From the NCBI GenBank assembly GCA_036752465.1, contig DAIOSQ010000002.1, forward strand, positions 1 through 34,639: 34,639 bases of DNA, read 5' to 3'. The position numbers were made by a program, and so were the translations under genes. Position 1 is the first letter of the stretch, and every line of letters starts with the position of its first letter. The stretch is from DAIOSQ01 sp036752465 (GTDB lineage: Bacteria > Pseudomonadota > Gammaproteobacteria > Legionellales > Legionellaceae). Below are positions 10,701-18,267 of this stretch, piece by piece. The notes below the pieces were generated by a model. It searched no databases, was not told the DNA's origin, and saw nothing but the letters and a program-made list of their open reading frames with translations.

Positions 10701-11546
10701 AAATGCTTCTTTATCTCTGAAAAACTTGGTCACGCCAATCAATAAGTCTTGGTAGAGGATCTGCAATCCTGATGGGTCAGCTTGTAAATAAGCTAGATAG
10801 GCGGCAATGTCACTGATTTCCGACAGTTGCATTCTTCTTTGGATGCGCCTAGACATAGTGCCCATTTTGTATACGTTAAAATTGATGTTGTACTTTGTTT
10901 CAAGCAAGGCAAATATGTTGGCATATTTCGATTTGCCAATGCTTTCTATTTTTTTAATGGTATTCGCAAACTCGGGTGATTGATGAATATACGCAAAGAT
11001 TACCTCAGGCATATCCAAAACCGACAACACACCTGTCATCTGTGCACTGGCTATCGCATGTTTCGGCATATCAGGAAATTTAGCTTCAGTCGGTTTTTGT
11101 ACTAAGGTTAAACCCTGCTGTTTTGCGATTGCCGTCATTCCCACCATGCCATCCGATCCGGTACCCGAGAGAATCACGCCAATAGCATGCTGTTGATAAG
11201 CTGCCGCAATTGATGTCAATAAGATATCAATGGGAAACGCATGTGCTTGCCGGTTTAATTGGGTTAAGGTAAAACGATTGTTTGCAACGCTTGCTGCAAA
11301 AGAGGCCGGGATCAGATAAATAGTACCCGCACGCAATTGCATGTTGTCGCTTACAGTCACAATAGGCATCGCCGTATGATGGGCTAATAACTCACTCATC
11401 ATGCTGATAAAATCTGGCGATAAGTGCTGTGCAATCACAAACGTCAACTCGTCGGTTTTCGGCATGTGATTAAAGAATTTTTGGATGGCTTCCAATCCCC
11501 CAGCCGACGCACCAATACCGACTAGATAAGTTATAGCTGGGATCAT
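7779..11546 (-). CDS. CheB-CheR-coiled coil-PAS-PAS-PAS-GGDEF hybrid signalling protein
   Basis: A 1,255-residue cytosolic signalling hybrid. In order: CheB methylesterase (about 5-200) with catalytic Ser14 (GASAGG), His41 and Asp132 (GTGSDG) and no receiver domain; CheR methyltransferase (about 210-475) with NPCATGEEAYS and CRNLLIYI; a coiled coil of NEELQS-type repeats (about 650-720); three PAS-like domains; and a C-terminal GGDEF domain (about 1094-1255). The GGDEF residues are intact at 1174-1178, with an RVSD I-site five residues before them, so an active, product-inhibited diguanylate cyclase is expected. The ATG at 11546 is chosen because AAAGGA lies five bases upstream; an ATG at 11582 gives 12 more residues. 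It is third in a minus-strand run with an ABC ATPase and a GGDEF-EAL protein. No chemoreceptor or CheA is present in the window. Confidence 0.9.
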   Translation of the reverse strand: MIPAITYLVGIGASAGGLEAIQKFFNHMPKTDELTFVIAQHLSPDFISMMSELLAHHTAMPIVTVSDNMQLRAGTIYLIPASFAASVANNRFTLTQLNRQAHAFPIDILLTSIAAAYQQHAIGVILSGTGSDGMVGMTAIAKQQGLTLVQKPTEAKFPDMPKHAIASAQMTGVLSVLDMPEVIFAYIHQSPEFANTIKKIESIGKSKYANIFALLETKYNINFNVYKMGTMSRRIQRRMQLSEISDIAAYLAYLQADPSGLQILYQDLLIGVTKFFRDKEAFAILKAQVIPALFSKRAKQQEEIRIWINPCATGEEAYSVAILLKEYAEEQHVPFAVKIFASDVCPAFIKQAKKGCYSHQAVASVPKALLDKYFIKSAEHYQIIPEIKQKILFITHNVLNDPPFTKMDLVCCRNLLIYINHQEQKHVTDMLRFSLNVGGFLFLGPSEGLVSLMPDLIVKNQHWKIFKKIKHSGHTKFLRQAYVDPLSKQLPNLAQQPGATASLPLYAYHAILQDVVSSGFIIDDTLTVRHCIGQARALLIYPEGAPTLILPKIIVDELKGPLIIALHKVKHKLMPVTYDNIVMHQANDQQHIVKMAVHPICDSSQKITYYWIRIDQTTSEPKPVADIIVAGSAEDTHHHHVIVALETELADTRVLLQSSMENMETINEEIQATNEELMSSNEELQSANEELQSVNEELYNLSAERAKSIEDVVEAKNDILNLISSAEISTIILNSQLEIRMFTPAMEKFFHLVSHDIGRPLKNFRHTLQLEHFMDLVAGVLQHNKPYESEVKNQQNHWYFLKMVPYYAYQSQEAVGVVITLTDIHYTKALQQQKIAIEKDLGLALKAGIIGVWHVDMSNDAFSYDDTIQYILGLDKSSSLQKLQQFLASVHQDDRKSVEQAFAQVSLNNTDFDQSFRIVQQNGNVRYLSCSATMHYDESKEQPYLTGVCFDMTERYWLEEKIIDAEHLNLGLDAITDGWWDLDLITQQVYLSPLLKKTLGYADYELPNLLETYEQLMLAEDRHLVRAKMDVYLANNSTQPMITTLRFRHKNGDIVWALSRRKGILNHQGKVVRVIGTITNITVLKEHENFLKQMAYNDFLTKACNKLAFIDATVHAIARAKRNQQQVAVIFVDLDNFKSINDTWGHHFGDEVLCRVTQILTSFLRVSDLLARMGGDEFAILLEDMTNSEELRAVAARVISAFTEPLLIEKIKVPVTISMGLALYPVHGKTERAILKHADHNMYLAKQQGKNQFVL

Positions 11547-11598
11547 CTTCATCCTTTGATGATGTTTACTGCTATCAACCATTATAACTGAAAACTCA

Positions 11599-13353
11599 CT
11601 ACAAACCTATAGCCATTACCTCAGAAAACGGCCCCATCTGCACCATTTTGCCTGCGCGCATAACCAAGACTTCATCAGCGATGTAGGCAACAATGTCCAT
11701 GTTGTGCGTGACTAGGAGGTAAGTCAAACCATATTCATCTTGCAAGTCTTGCAATAAATTTAAGATTTGCGCTTGAATAGAAACATCCAACGCACTGGTG
11801 GGCTCGTCACAGATTAAAATTTCAGGCTCAGTCGCCAAAGCTCTGGCGATACAAATACGCTGTCGTTGACCACCGGAAAATTGATGTGGATAGCGATGAA
11901 CACTTTGACTGGCCAGCCCCACTTGGTCCAATAGCTGCTTTTGTCTTTGGCTAATCTTCTGACGCGACATATGCTGCGCCAACATCCCCTCCGCCAGAAC
12001 ATCACCGACCGTCATGCGTGGGTTCATCGCGGCAAATGGATCTTGAAAAACCATTTGTACTTTATGTCGATAATGACGCAAGGCTTGGCCACGCATGCTT
12101 GACACCGCTTGACCATGATAAAAAACATTGCCTTGCATAGGCAATAATTGCAGAATTGCACGCGCAAGTGAAGTTTTGCCACTGCCAGACTCACCGACCA
12201 CCGCCAACGTTTTACCCTGGAACAAGTCAAATGAAATGGTATCAACCGCGGTCATCACCTGATTTTTGCGCAACATATGATGTGACAAACTATATCGCAC
12301 CGACAGCTGTGAAACACGCAAAATGACCGGTGACGCCTCTTGCACTACGGGACGACGCTCGCTCGCTGCCGCCAACGCCGGGGGCTGTGACATGTGCGGA
12401 TAAAGATGACAGCGCACCATGCGCCCAGCCAGCATTTGTGGTTGTGGTTTGTCTGTAACACATACGGGCATGGTGTGCGCACAACGCGGATGAAACCGAC
12501 AGCCAGACGGCATAGCATCCAACTGCGGCACCGATCCCACAATCGATTGTAAGCGGCAATTGCGTTTGGCCATCGAGGGCATGGCCAGTAATAATTGCTG
12601 CACATAAGGATGCAAAGGTTTACGAAAAAAATCTACTGCGGCTGACGATTCTATCACTTCACCCGCGTACATGACACACACATGCTGTGCCATCATTTGC
12701 ACCACCGCCAAATCGTGGGTAATCAGCAATAAGCTCATGCGGTATTGCTGTTGTAATTTTTGTAACAGTTTTAAGATTTGTAATTGAATGCTAGCATCCA
12801 ATGCAGTTGTTGGTTCATCGGCAATTAAAACATCCGGATGATGTGCCAAAGCCATCGCAATCACGATCCGCTGCTTTTGCCCACCAGATAATTGATGGGG
12901 ATATTGCTGCAAGCGCGCCAGTGGGTTGCTAATTTCCACCTCTTCTAATAATTGCAACATACGTGCTTCTAGTGCACGGTGGTTCAGTTTAGCATGTTTT
13001 AAAATCGCTTCTCGCAATTGCGTCTTGATGCTCAACACTGGATTCAACGCGCTCATGGGTTCTTGGAAGATCATGGCCAAACGCTTGCCACGCAATTGCT
13101 GCAGCAGACATTCTGATATATTCAACAAGTCTTGCTGATTAAAACGAATCGCGGTATGCGTGGCATATACTACGTTTTCGGGCAATAGCCGCATAATTGC
13201 CAAAGAAGTTAACGATTTGCCACAACCTGACTCACCTAACAAAGCCATGGTTTGCGCGGCTTGCAAAACAAATGAGACATTCTCAACCGCGATAGTATCT
13301 TGTGTTTGGCTGCGAAACGCCAGACTCAATTGTTCTACCGCAAGTGTCGTCAA
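11599..13353 (-). CDS. Oligopeptide-type ABC transporter, fused two-domain ATP-binding protein (YejF/DppDF-like)
   Basis: A 584-residue protein with two complete ABC domains, as in YejF or GsiA. Domain 1 has GESGCGKS, LSGGQKQRIVIA and ADEPTTALD, followed by the oligopeptide-transporter C-terminal extension with CRFHPRCAHTMPVC (cysteine-rich motif). Domain 2 has GESGSGKT, FSGGQRQRICIARA and CDEPTSALD. It would drive import of peptides or similar solutes at the inner membrane. The start is a TTG at 13353, justified by an AAGGAGG only four bases upstream. No permease or binding-protein gene is present in the window, which is odd for this family. It starts 22 bases after the GGDEF-EAL gene ends, so co-transcription is likely. 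Confidence 0.9.
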   Translation of the reverse strand: MTTLAVEQLSLAFRSQTQDTIAVENVSFVLQAAQTMALLGESGCGKSLTSLAIMRLLPENVVYATHTAIRFNQQDLLNISECLLQQLRGKRLAMIFQEPMSALNPVLSIKTQLREAILKHAKLNHRALEARMLQLLEEVEISNPLARLQQYPHQLSGGQKQRIVIAMALAHHPDVLIADEPTTALDASIQLQILKLLQKLQQQYRMSLLLITHDLAVVQMMAQHVCVMYAGEVIESSAAVDFFRKPLHPYVQQLLLAMPSMAKRNCRLQSIVGSVPQLDAMPSGCRFHPRCAHTMPVCVTDKPQPQMLAGRMVRCHLYPHMSQPPALAAASERRPVVQEASPVILRVSQLSVRYSLSHHMLRKNQVMTAVDTISFDLFQGKTLAVVGESGSGKTSLARAILQLLPMQGNVFYHGQAVSSMRGQALRHYRHKVQMVFQDPFAAMNPRMTVGDVLAEGMLAQHMSRQKISQRQKQLLDQVGLASQSVHRYPHQFSGGQRQRICIARALATEPEILICDEPTSALDVSIQAQILNLLQDLQDEYGLTYLLVTHNMDIVAYIADEVLVMRAGKMVQMGPFSEVMAIGL

Positions 13354-13375
13354 AACTCCTCCTTATGGTACGATT

Positions 13376-14671
13376 TCATAACCACTTGAACCGTTTGATT
13401 TGACTGGCTTTCGCAAAATAATTACCTTGCACCACATCACAGCCATTGGCTTTTAATGCCAAATATTGTGCCTCGTTTTCTACACCTTCTGCAACCACTT
13501 GCACCTTCAATTGACGCGCTATACTGACAATAGCACGGATGATGCTAAGGTCAATCATATTGTGTGCTACATCCTTGATCAAAGATCTGTCTATTTTGAT
13601 AATATCAATGGGCAAACGTTTTAATTGACGTAAAGATGTATACCCCGCTCCAAAATCATCACAGGAAATCAATACCCCCAACTCCCTGATTTGCTGCAAA
13701 ATTTTTCTTACATATTTGTCTTCATGGACCAACGTACTTTCGGTGATTTCTAATTCAAGCAAATGCGGCGGCAGTGCTGTGGCTTTGAGGATCTGAGCAA
13801 TCACATCTATCAATCGACGACCATGCACGCGTTGAACTTGTCTCAGCGAAACATTCACCGCCATGACAATGGCCTCATGATGAGTTTTTTGCCAAATTTT
13901 TGCCTGCATACATGCCTGCATCAATACCCATTCACCTATGGTCATAATCAAGCCTCTTTTTTCGGCAATGGGGATAAACGCATCAGGCGCTATCAGACCA
14001 AGCCTTGGATGCTGCCAACGCAACAGCGCTTCAACGCCGATGATGCGCTCATCACGGCAGCAAATTTTCGGTTGATAATATAGCAACAATTGCTGTTGAT
14101 CGATCGCACGATGTAAATCCTGTTGAATCAAATGCGTATAATGTGATTTTTTACCAATATATTGGGTGTAGAATTGATAATTATTTTCGCTGCGTTCTTT
14201 GATATGGCTCAAAGCAAAATCCGCAAATCCTAATAATTCATCAATCATTTGCGAATGCTTTGGATAGGTGCTGATGCCGATACTCACGGTAATATAAATT
14301 GTTTGCCCTGCTAACAAAAAAGGTCGTGACAGCTCCTGTAAAATTTTTTTGACCCATAGGCGTATTTTTTGCGCGCCAGAATCCAACAATACCAACAAAA
14401 ATTCGTCGCCACTTTTACGCGCCAACATAGCATTTTTGGGCAACAATGCTTGCAGGCGCACCACCAATTGCTGCAGCACCAAATCACCGATCACACTCCC
14501 CAGCATGTCATTAACAACTTTAAAATTATCAACCCCGAGTTGCAATACCGACAGGTCTACCCCAGGCTGCCTTACTACTAAGGTTTCCAGAGATTCTCTA
14601 AGACAAATCAGACTGGCAATCCCGGTGAGTGGATCCATAGCTAAGTGTGCTTGCTGTGTGCGCTGATTCAT
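13376..14671 (-). CDS. GGDEF-EAL protein, probable cyclic-di-GMP phosphodiesterase
   Basis: A 431-residue protein made only of a GGDEF domain (about 12-165) and an EAL domain (about 180-425), with no sensor or membrane segment. The GGDEF signature is degenerate, SGDEF at 87-91, so cyclase activity is doubtful, although GTP binding could remain. The EAL side keeps the catalytic set: VEALLRW (214-216), NVSLRQ, ELEITES, CDDFGAGYTSL (338-345), IKIDRSL and AEGVENE (395-398). Hydrolysis of cyclic-di-GMP is therefore expected. It is the first gene of the minus-strand run leading to the ABC ATPase and the CheB/CheR-GGDEF hybrid, placing opposed activities in one probable operon. Confidence 0.9.
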   Translation of the reverse strand: MNQRTQQAHLAMDPLTGIASLICLRESLETLVVRQPGVDLSVLQLGVDNFKVVNDMLGSVIGDLVLQQLVVRLQALLPKNAMLARKSGDEFLLVLLDSGAQKIRLWVKKILQELSRPFLLAGQTIYITVSIGISTYPKHSQMIDELLGFADFALSHIKERSENNYQFYTQYIGKKSHYTHLIQQDLHRAIDQQQLLLYYQPKICCRDERIIGVEALLRWQHPRLGLIAPDAFIPIAEKRGLIMTIGEWVLMQACMQAKIWQKTHHEAIVMAVNVSLRQVQRVHGRRLIDVIAQILKATALPPHLLELEITESTLVHEDKYVRKILQQIRELGVLISCDDFGAGYTSLRQLKRLPIDIIKIDRSLIKDVAHNMIDLSIIRAIVSIARQLKVQVVAEGVENEAQYLALKANGCDVVQGNYFAKASQIKRFKWL

Positions 14672-14816
14672 ACTCGCTATCTGCCAGATAAAGCTTCATA
14701 TTGAGTATAGCATTCCTCAGCAACAACGTCGGCCATGCGGCGCAGTAGCTTCAACTGCCTAATTTAGGATAATATGCCGCATATACCGCGCGCGCTGTCG
14801 CGTTTTTACCCTATGG

Positions 14817-16022
14817 ATGCTTATTAATATGCGTACATTTCCTCTTGTTATTTGGCTGATCAGTGTATCTTTTTTGTTGTTTCAGCTGTTTTTACAACTG
14901 TCATCTGGCATTATTGTCGGCATCATCATGAAAAACATGCACCTCTCTGGGTTTGTTGCAGGATTGTTGGGCAGTGCTTTATATGTTGTCTATACCGCCA
15001 TGCAAATACCTGTCGGAGCTTTATTTGATAGCAAAAGCACGCGCAATTTGCTAACACTGAATATCCTATTATGCAGCGTTGGCTGCCTTGTTTTTGCGCG
15101 CAGCCATGATCTGCCTAGCTTATTTGCTGGTCGTATGCTGATAGGCATTGGCGCTTCATTTGCCTTTGTAGGCTTAACCCACGTCCTACGGCAATATTTT
15201 GCACTTAAACGTTTTGCTTTTATGATTGGTCTATCTGAAACGCTGTGTTTTTGTGTCAGCGTACTGGGCATCATTAGCCTTGGTTTGTGGCTGCAACACT
15301 GGGGATGGCGCAGATTTATGGCCAACATTGGCTATCTAGGCTGTTTACTCACCATGGCATGCTGGATTTTAATTCCCAAGCAAGCACCGACTAGCCCCAC
15401 TGGGCAGCAGCAATTGGCCCAACTGCTGCGGATCATTAGAAACAGAACGGCTTGGTACAACGGGCTATTCGTAGGGCTGTGTTTTGCGGTGGTCACTGTA
15501 TTTGGCGCGATGTGGGCGGCGCCTTTTCTGCAATTAAAACTGCATTGTAATATCGAAAGTGCCAGTTTCTTGACCGCTATGTTTTTTCTTGGCATCGGTG
15601 TCAGCTGCCCTTTATTTGGCAGTTTGTCGGCGGTATTGCGCCATCGACGGCCGTTGATGTGCGCATCTAGCTTAGCCACCACCGGTTGGTTGGTGGTCGT
15701 CATTTATTTACCGGTACAGAATATCACGCTGATGACATGCTGTATGTTTTGCATCGGTCTGTCATGTGGTGCTTACATGCTCAGTTATAGCATTGCCAAC
15801 GAATTGGCACCAGCAGGCGCATCCTCAACTTGTACCGGCTTTACCAATACCCTTGCGGTGCTAACCGCACCTATTTTACAACCATTGATTGGGCTTTTGC
15901 TCGATATTGCCAACCCTGGAAAACAGTATACTGTGCATGACTATCAGATCGCTTTGCTGGTGATGCCGCTATGTACCCTGGTAGCGAGTGTGTTGGTGTA
16001 CTGGTTACCAGAAAAAAGTTAA
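14817..16022 (+). CDS. MFS transporter, Legionellales nutrient-transporter-like
   Basis: A 401-residue inner-membrane protein with about twelve hydrophobic segments. The loop after the second segment reads QIPVGALFDSKSTRNLL, the MFS motif A region, and GRMLIGIGASFAFVG follows. The N-terminus and loop resemble the MFS group in Legionella that includes the Pht phagosomal transporters of amino acids and nucleosides, but the substrate cannot be read from the sequence. The start is uncertain: neither the ATG at 14817 nor the one at 14829 (MRTFPLVIWL) has a good ribosome-binding site. It is divergent from the GGDEF-EAL gene and convergent with the small ORF ending at 16070. Confidence 0.8.
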   Translation: MLINMRTFPLVIWLISVSFLLFQLFLQLSSGIIVGIIMKNMHLSGFVAGLLGSALYVVYTAMQIPVGALFDSKSTRNLLTLNILLCSVGCLVFARSHDLPSLFAGRMLIGIGASFAFVGLTHVLRQYFALKRFAFMIGLSETLCFCVSVLGIISLGLWLQHWGWRRFMANIGYLGCLLTMACWILIPKQAPTSPTGQQQLAQLLRIIRNRTAWYNGLFVGLCFAVVTVFGAMWAAPFLQLKLHCNIESASFLTAMFFLGIGVSCPLFGSLSAVLRHRRPLMCASSLATTGWLVVVIYLPVQNITLMTCCMFCIGLSCGAYMLSYSIANELAPAGASSTCTGFTNTLAVLTAPILQPLIGLLLDIANPGKQYTVHDYQIALLVMPLCTLVASVLVYWLPEKS

Positions 16023-16069
16023 ACTCATTGTGCGCCTATTTTCCTGATTTATGGGACTGTGATGCAGAC

Positions 16070-16387
16070 TCAGGTGGCAGAAAAGCCGGCCAAATCCAAC
16101 TCTAAACTCTCGATTAATTTGAAAGCCGTGTACACATTGAGCTCATGCTGATCCAAAAAATAGTTGGCATGCGTAGCATGGTTGAGGACAGCGGTCAATT
16201 GGTAGGTGATGTCTATCAGGCGTGCTAGCAACTCTGCTGCAGTAGTGACGTCAACATCATCAGGAAAATCTCTTATTTGTTCATTCAAATCAGCCAGCAC
16301 ATAGGTGTAACGTTCGCTGTTGGCTTCAATAATGACCGCCAAAATGTCCGCCAAATTTTGTAATCTTGTTTTGACAAATAGTGTCAT
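16070..16387 (-). CDS. Hypothetical protein, 105 residues
   Basis: Not recognised. The protein is soluble and mostly helical by composition, with leucine and alanine spaced for amphipathic helices (TRLQNLADILAVIIEA near the start) and an acidic stretch DFPDDVDV in the middle. It has no signal peptide, membrane segment or cysteine. The ATG is preceded by AAGGGACG, an acceptable ribosome-binding site. It follows the 98-residue ORF by 22 bases on the same strand, so the two are likely co-transcribed and may work together. It is convergent with the MFS gene. Confidence 0.55.
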   Translation of the reverse strand: MTLFVKTRLQNLADILAVIIEANSERYTYVLADLNEQIRDFPDDVDVTTAAELLARLIDITYQLTAVLNHATHANYFLDQHELNVYTAFKLIESLELDLAGFSAT

Positions 16388-16409
16388 GGTACACGTCCCT
16401 TAGGCCACA

Positions 16410-16706
16410 TCAGCGCGCAGCTGGTCCAATAGTTTTTGCTGCGGGATCATCCGGTGCATCCATAGAAGTTGTCTTCGATGCCAAAGCCATCCTTTGGCTT
16501 AATTGACTGAACATCTGCAGTGCTGGCTGCGATAACCAGTTGAAACAGGGATTTTTTGACAGGTTAGAAAAAAATTCCTGCCGAACCTGCAGCGGATCAC
16601 CGGCAAAGGCACCAAGCGCCGACTTTGCTATAACACTTGCCCGAATAGTCGCTATAATCTCGTCTTTATTGGGCTTGAATTTGTCCACATCAACACTGTC
16701 AGTCAT
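16410..16706 (-). CDS. Hypothetical protein, 98 residues
   Basis: Not recognised. The polypeptide starts MTDSVDVDKFKPNKDEIIATIRAS and has no signal peptide or membrane segment. AGGGGGAGATC precedes the ATG, a strong ribosome-binding site, which supports translation. The last 25 or so residues are proline- and alanine-rich. An overlapping frame of the same strand across the end reads through QQKLLDQLRADVA to a stop just before the next gene, which looks protein-like and could mean a frameshift in the 3' part. It is divergent from plsY and is the first gene of a two-gene unit with the 105-residue ORF. Confidence 0.5.
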   Translation of the reverse strand: MTDSVDVDKFKPNKDEIIATIRASVIAKSALGAFAGDPLQVRQEFFSNLSKNPCFNWLSQPALQMFSQLSQRMALASKTTSMDAPDDPAAKTIGPAAR

Positions 16707-16803
16707 GATCTCCCCCTAACTTAGCGGTTGACACCCCATGCTCGCGCAAGCGAGAATTCGTTGTATCTTCACCTTACAAGTATAGTCGATTTTAGAGGTC
16801 ATG

Positions 16804-17427
16804 ATGGCAGTTACGGTAATATGGTTAGCAATAGGTTGCACGCTTGGTGCATATTTGTCCGGTTCTATCTGCAGTGCCGTGTTAATTTCGCGGGCATTTT
16901 CCTTACCGGATCCGCGCAGAGAAGGCTCGCGCAATCCTGGCGCAACTAACGTGTTGCGCTTGGCCGGAAAAAAATATGCCTTGCTGGTGTTATGCGTTGA
17001 TATGTTAAAGGGCTTAATCCCAGTCAGCGGCGCACATGTTATGCACATGCCCACATGGCTGGTCAGTGTTTGCGCCTTAGCAGCGGTGCTAGGCCATATG
17101 TATCCAATATTTTTTAAATTTCAAGGAGGCAAAGGCGTGGCCACCACGCTGGGCGCTTTACTTGGTTTAAACCCAATATTAGGCGGTCTGCTCTTGCTGA
17201 CTTGGTTGCTTATTGCCACCATCAGTCGTTTTTCATCCCTGGCTTCCATGCTCAGCATCAGCATCGCCCCTGTGTACTGGGTATACCTCACGCAAGACAG
17301 CCTCGCCATGTGTCCATTGCTGGTGATCACCGCACTGGTGCTGTATCAGCATAGCAGCAACATCATACGTCTGTACAACCATACGGAACCGAAAATCAAG
17401 CTAGGCACTAGCAAGCGCGCATCTTAA
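16804..17427 (+). CDS. plsY: Glycerol-3-phosphate acyltransferase PlsY
   Basis: Inner-membrane enzyme that transfers the acyl group from acyl-phosphate to glycerol-3-phosphate, the first acylation of phospholipid synthesis. It is 207 residues with several membrane segments. The three family motifs are visible: GSICSAVLISR, then GSRNPGATNVLRLAGKK, and GHMYPIFFKFQGGKGVATTLG. The ATG at 16804 is preferred over 16801 because AGAGG then sits at a five-base spacing. It is a single gene here, divergent from the 98-residue ORF and convergent with the unknown gene ending at 17518. Confidence 0.96.
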   Translation: MAVTVIWLAIGCTLGAYLSGSICSAVLISRAFSLPDPRREGSRNPGATNVLRLAGKKYALLVLCVDMLKGLIPVSGAHVMHMPTWLVSVCALAAVLGHMYPIFFKFQGGKGVATTLGALLGLNPILGGLLLLTWLLIATISRFSSLASMLSISIAPVYWVYLTQDSLAMCPLLVITALVLYQHSSNIIRLYNHTEPKIKLGTSKRAS

Positions 17428-17517
17428 ACTGACGAAATATGCCGCGAAGGATTGCACGCCTCACAACAGTATGATGCCTGTGGTGCTGCACTTGCGGCGG
17501 CCTTGAATGTTTTTAAT

Positions 17518-18096
17518 TTATTCAAAAAGTTTAAAATCCTTCATTTCAACTGATTCATTTTCATGCAGATCACCATCGTCTTCAAGATTATATGGCTTAG
17601 GTATAGTGCGACTAGAGTTCTGTGAGCCTTGCGATTGAGCCATCGACAACAGGCAGTTACTGATCGTCAGTAGGCAACGCAGCAAAAATATGGGTAACAC
17701 CGTAACAGCAGTCACTGCAGTAAGCAACAGGTAACCGATTAAATTTAGGGCATATCTACCCACATTAGCTGCAGATGCTTGCCAATGCTTATGGCAGGTC
17801 ATGCCATCTAGCAGCAAACAAACCAGACCAAACGCTAATTGTGTGACCTTATTTGCAAGCAATAACGTACATACCAGCGGTTTTAAGAATAAGCCTCGTA
17901 ATTCATGATAAACTTCGTCAAAATCATCATAGACAGTGTACCATTGCTTATACCAGTTTTCGTTATATGCCTTGGTTGAGTCGGCACGCCAGAACACAGC
18001 ATTTTTGGCTACATAACCGGCAGTCTTTAATGATAGCTCTAACGCTTCTGGTTCGTATAATAAAGTCATATCAGAGATTCTTAGCAAAAAGGGCAT
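17518..18096 (-). CDS. Unknown protein with two hydrophobic segments and acidic C-terminus; effector candidate
   Basis: A 192-residue protein of no recognised family. The first 80 residues are soluble and rich in aromatic and charged residues (WYKQWYTVYDDFDEVYHEL). Two hydrophobic segments follow at about 85-113 and 128-165, able to form a membrane hairpin. The tail is strongly acidic and ends EDDGDLHENESVEMKDFKLFE, resembling the E-block seen near the C-terminus of many Dot/Icm substrates. There is no N-terminal signal peptide. The start is uncertain: the ATG at 18096 overlaps a TATAAT-like hexamer, and an in-frame ATG at 18069 (MTLLYEPEALEL) is equally possible. An effector role is inference. 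Confidence 0.6.
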   Translation of the reverse strand: MPFLLRISDMTLLYEPEALELSLKTAGYVAKNAVFWRADSTKAYNENWYKQWYTVYDDFDEVYHELRGLFLKPLVCTLLLANKVTQLAFGLVCLLLDGMTCHKHWQASAANVGRYALNLIGYLLLTAVTAVTVLPIFLLRCLLTISNCLLSMAQSQGSQNSSRTIPKPYNLEDDGDLHENESVEMKDFKLFE

Positions 18097-18218
18097 TATA
18101 GCATGATGTCTAAATTATATCTATACTATTCTTTTTTAAAGCAATAAATTAAGATCAGGTAACTCCCCACCACGTCATGTGTACTGGCAGGCTGGGATTA
18201 GTTTCGGCGACTGCATGT

Positions 18219-18248
18219 AAAAAAAAGGCCTTGGTGAAAACCAAGGCC
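18219..18248 (-). terminator. Rho-independent terminator of the EEP-like gene
   Basis: On the minus strand, an eight-base perfect stem GGCCTTGG / CCAAGGCC (18227-18234 with 18241-18248) closes a six-base loop and is followed by eight T residues (18219-18226). It begins 19 bases after the stop codon of the gene ending at 18268. This is the clearest intrinsic terminator in the window. It also separates that gene from the promoter region of the unknown gene starting at 18096. Confidence 0.9.
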
Positions 18249-18267
18249 CAAAATTAACTTGCTTAGC

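Noticed and set aside
18131..18153. PmrA-like tandem half-sites (CTTAATTTA and CTTTAAAAA) upstream of the 192-residue gene
   Set aside because: The spacing is one base longer than the consensus I recall and the second half-site is poor; in A+T-rich DNA this is weak evidence.
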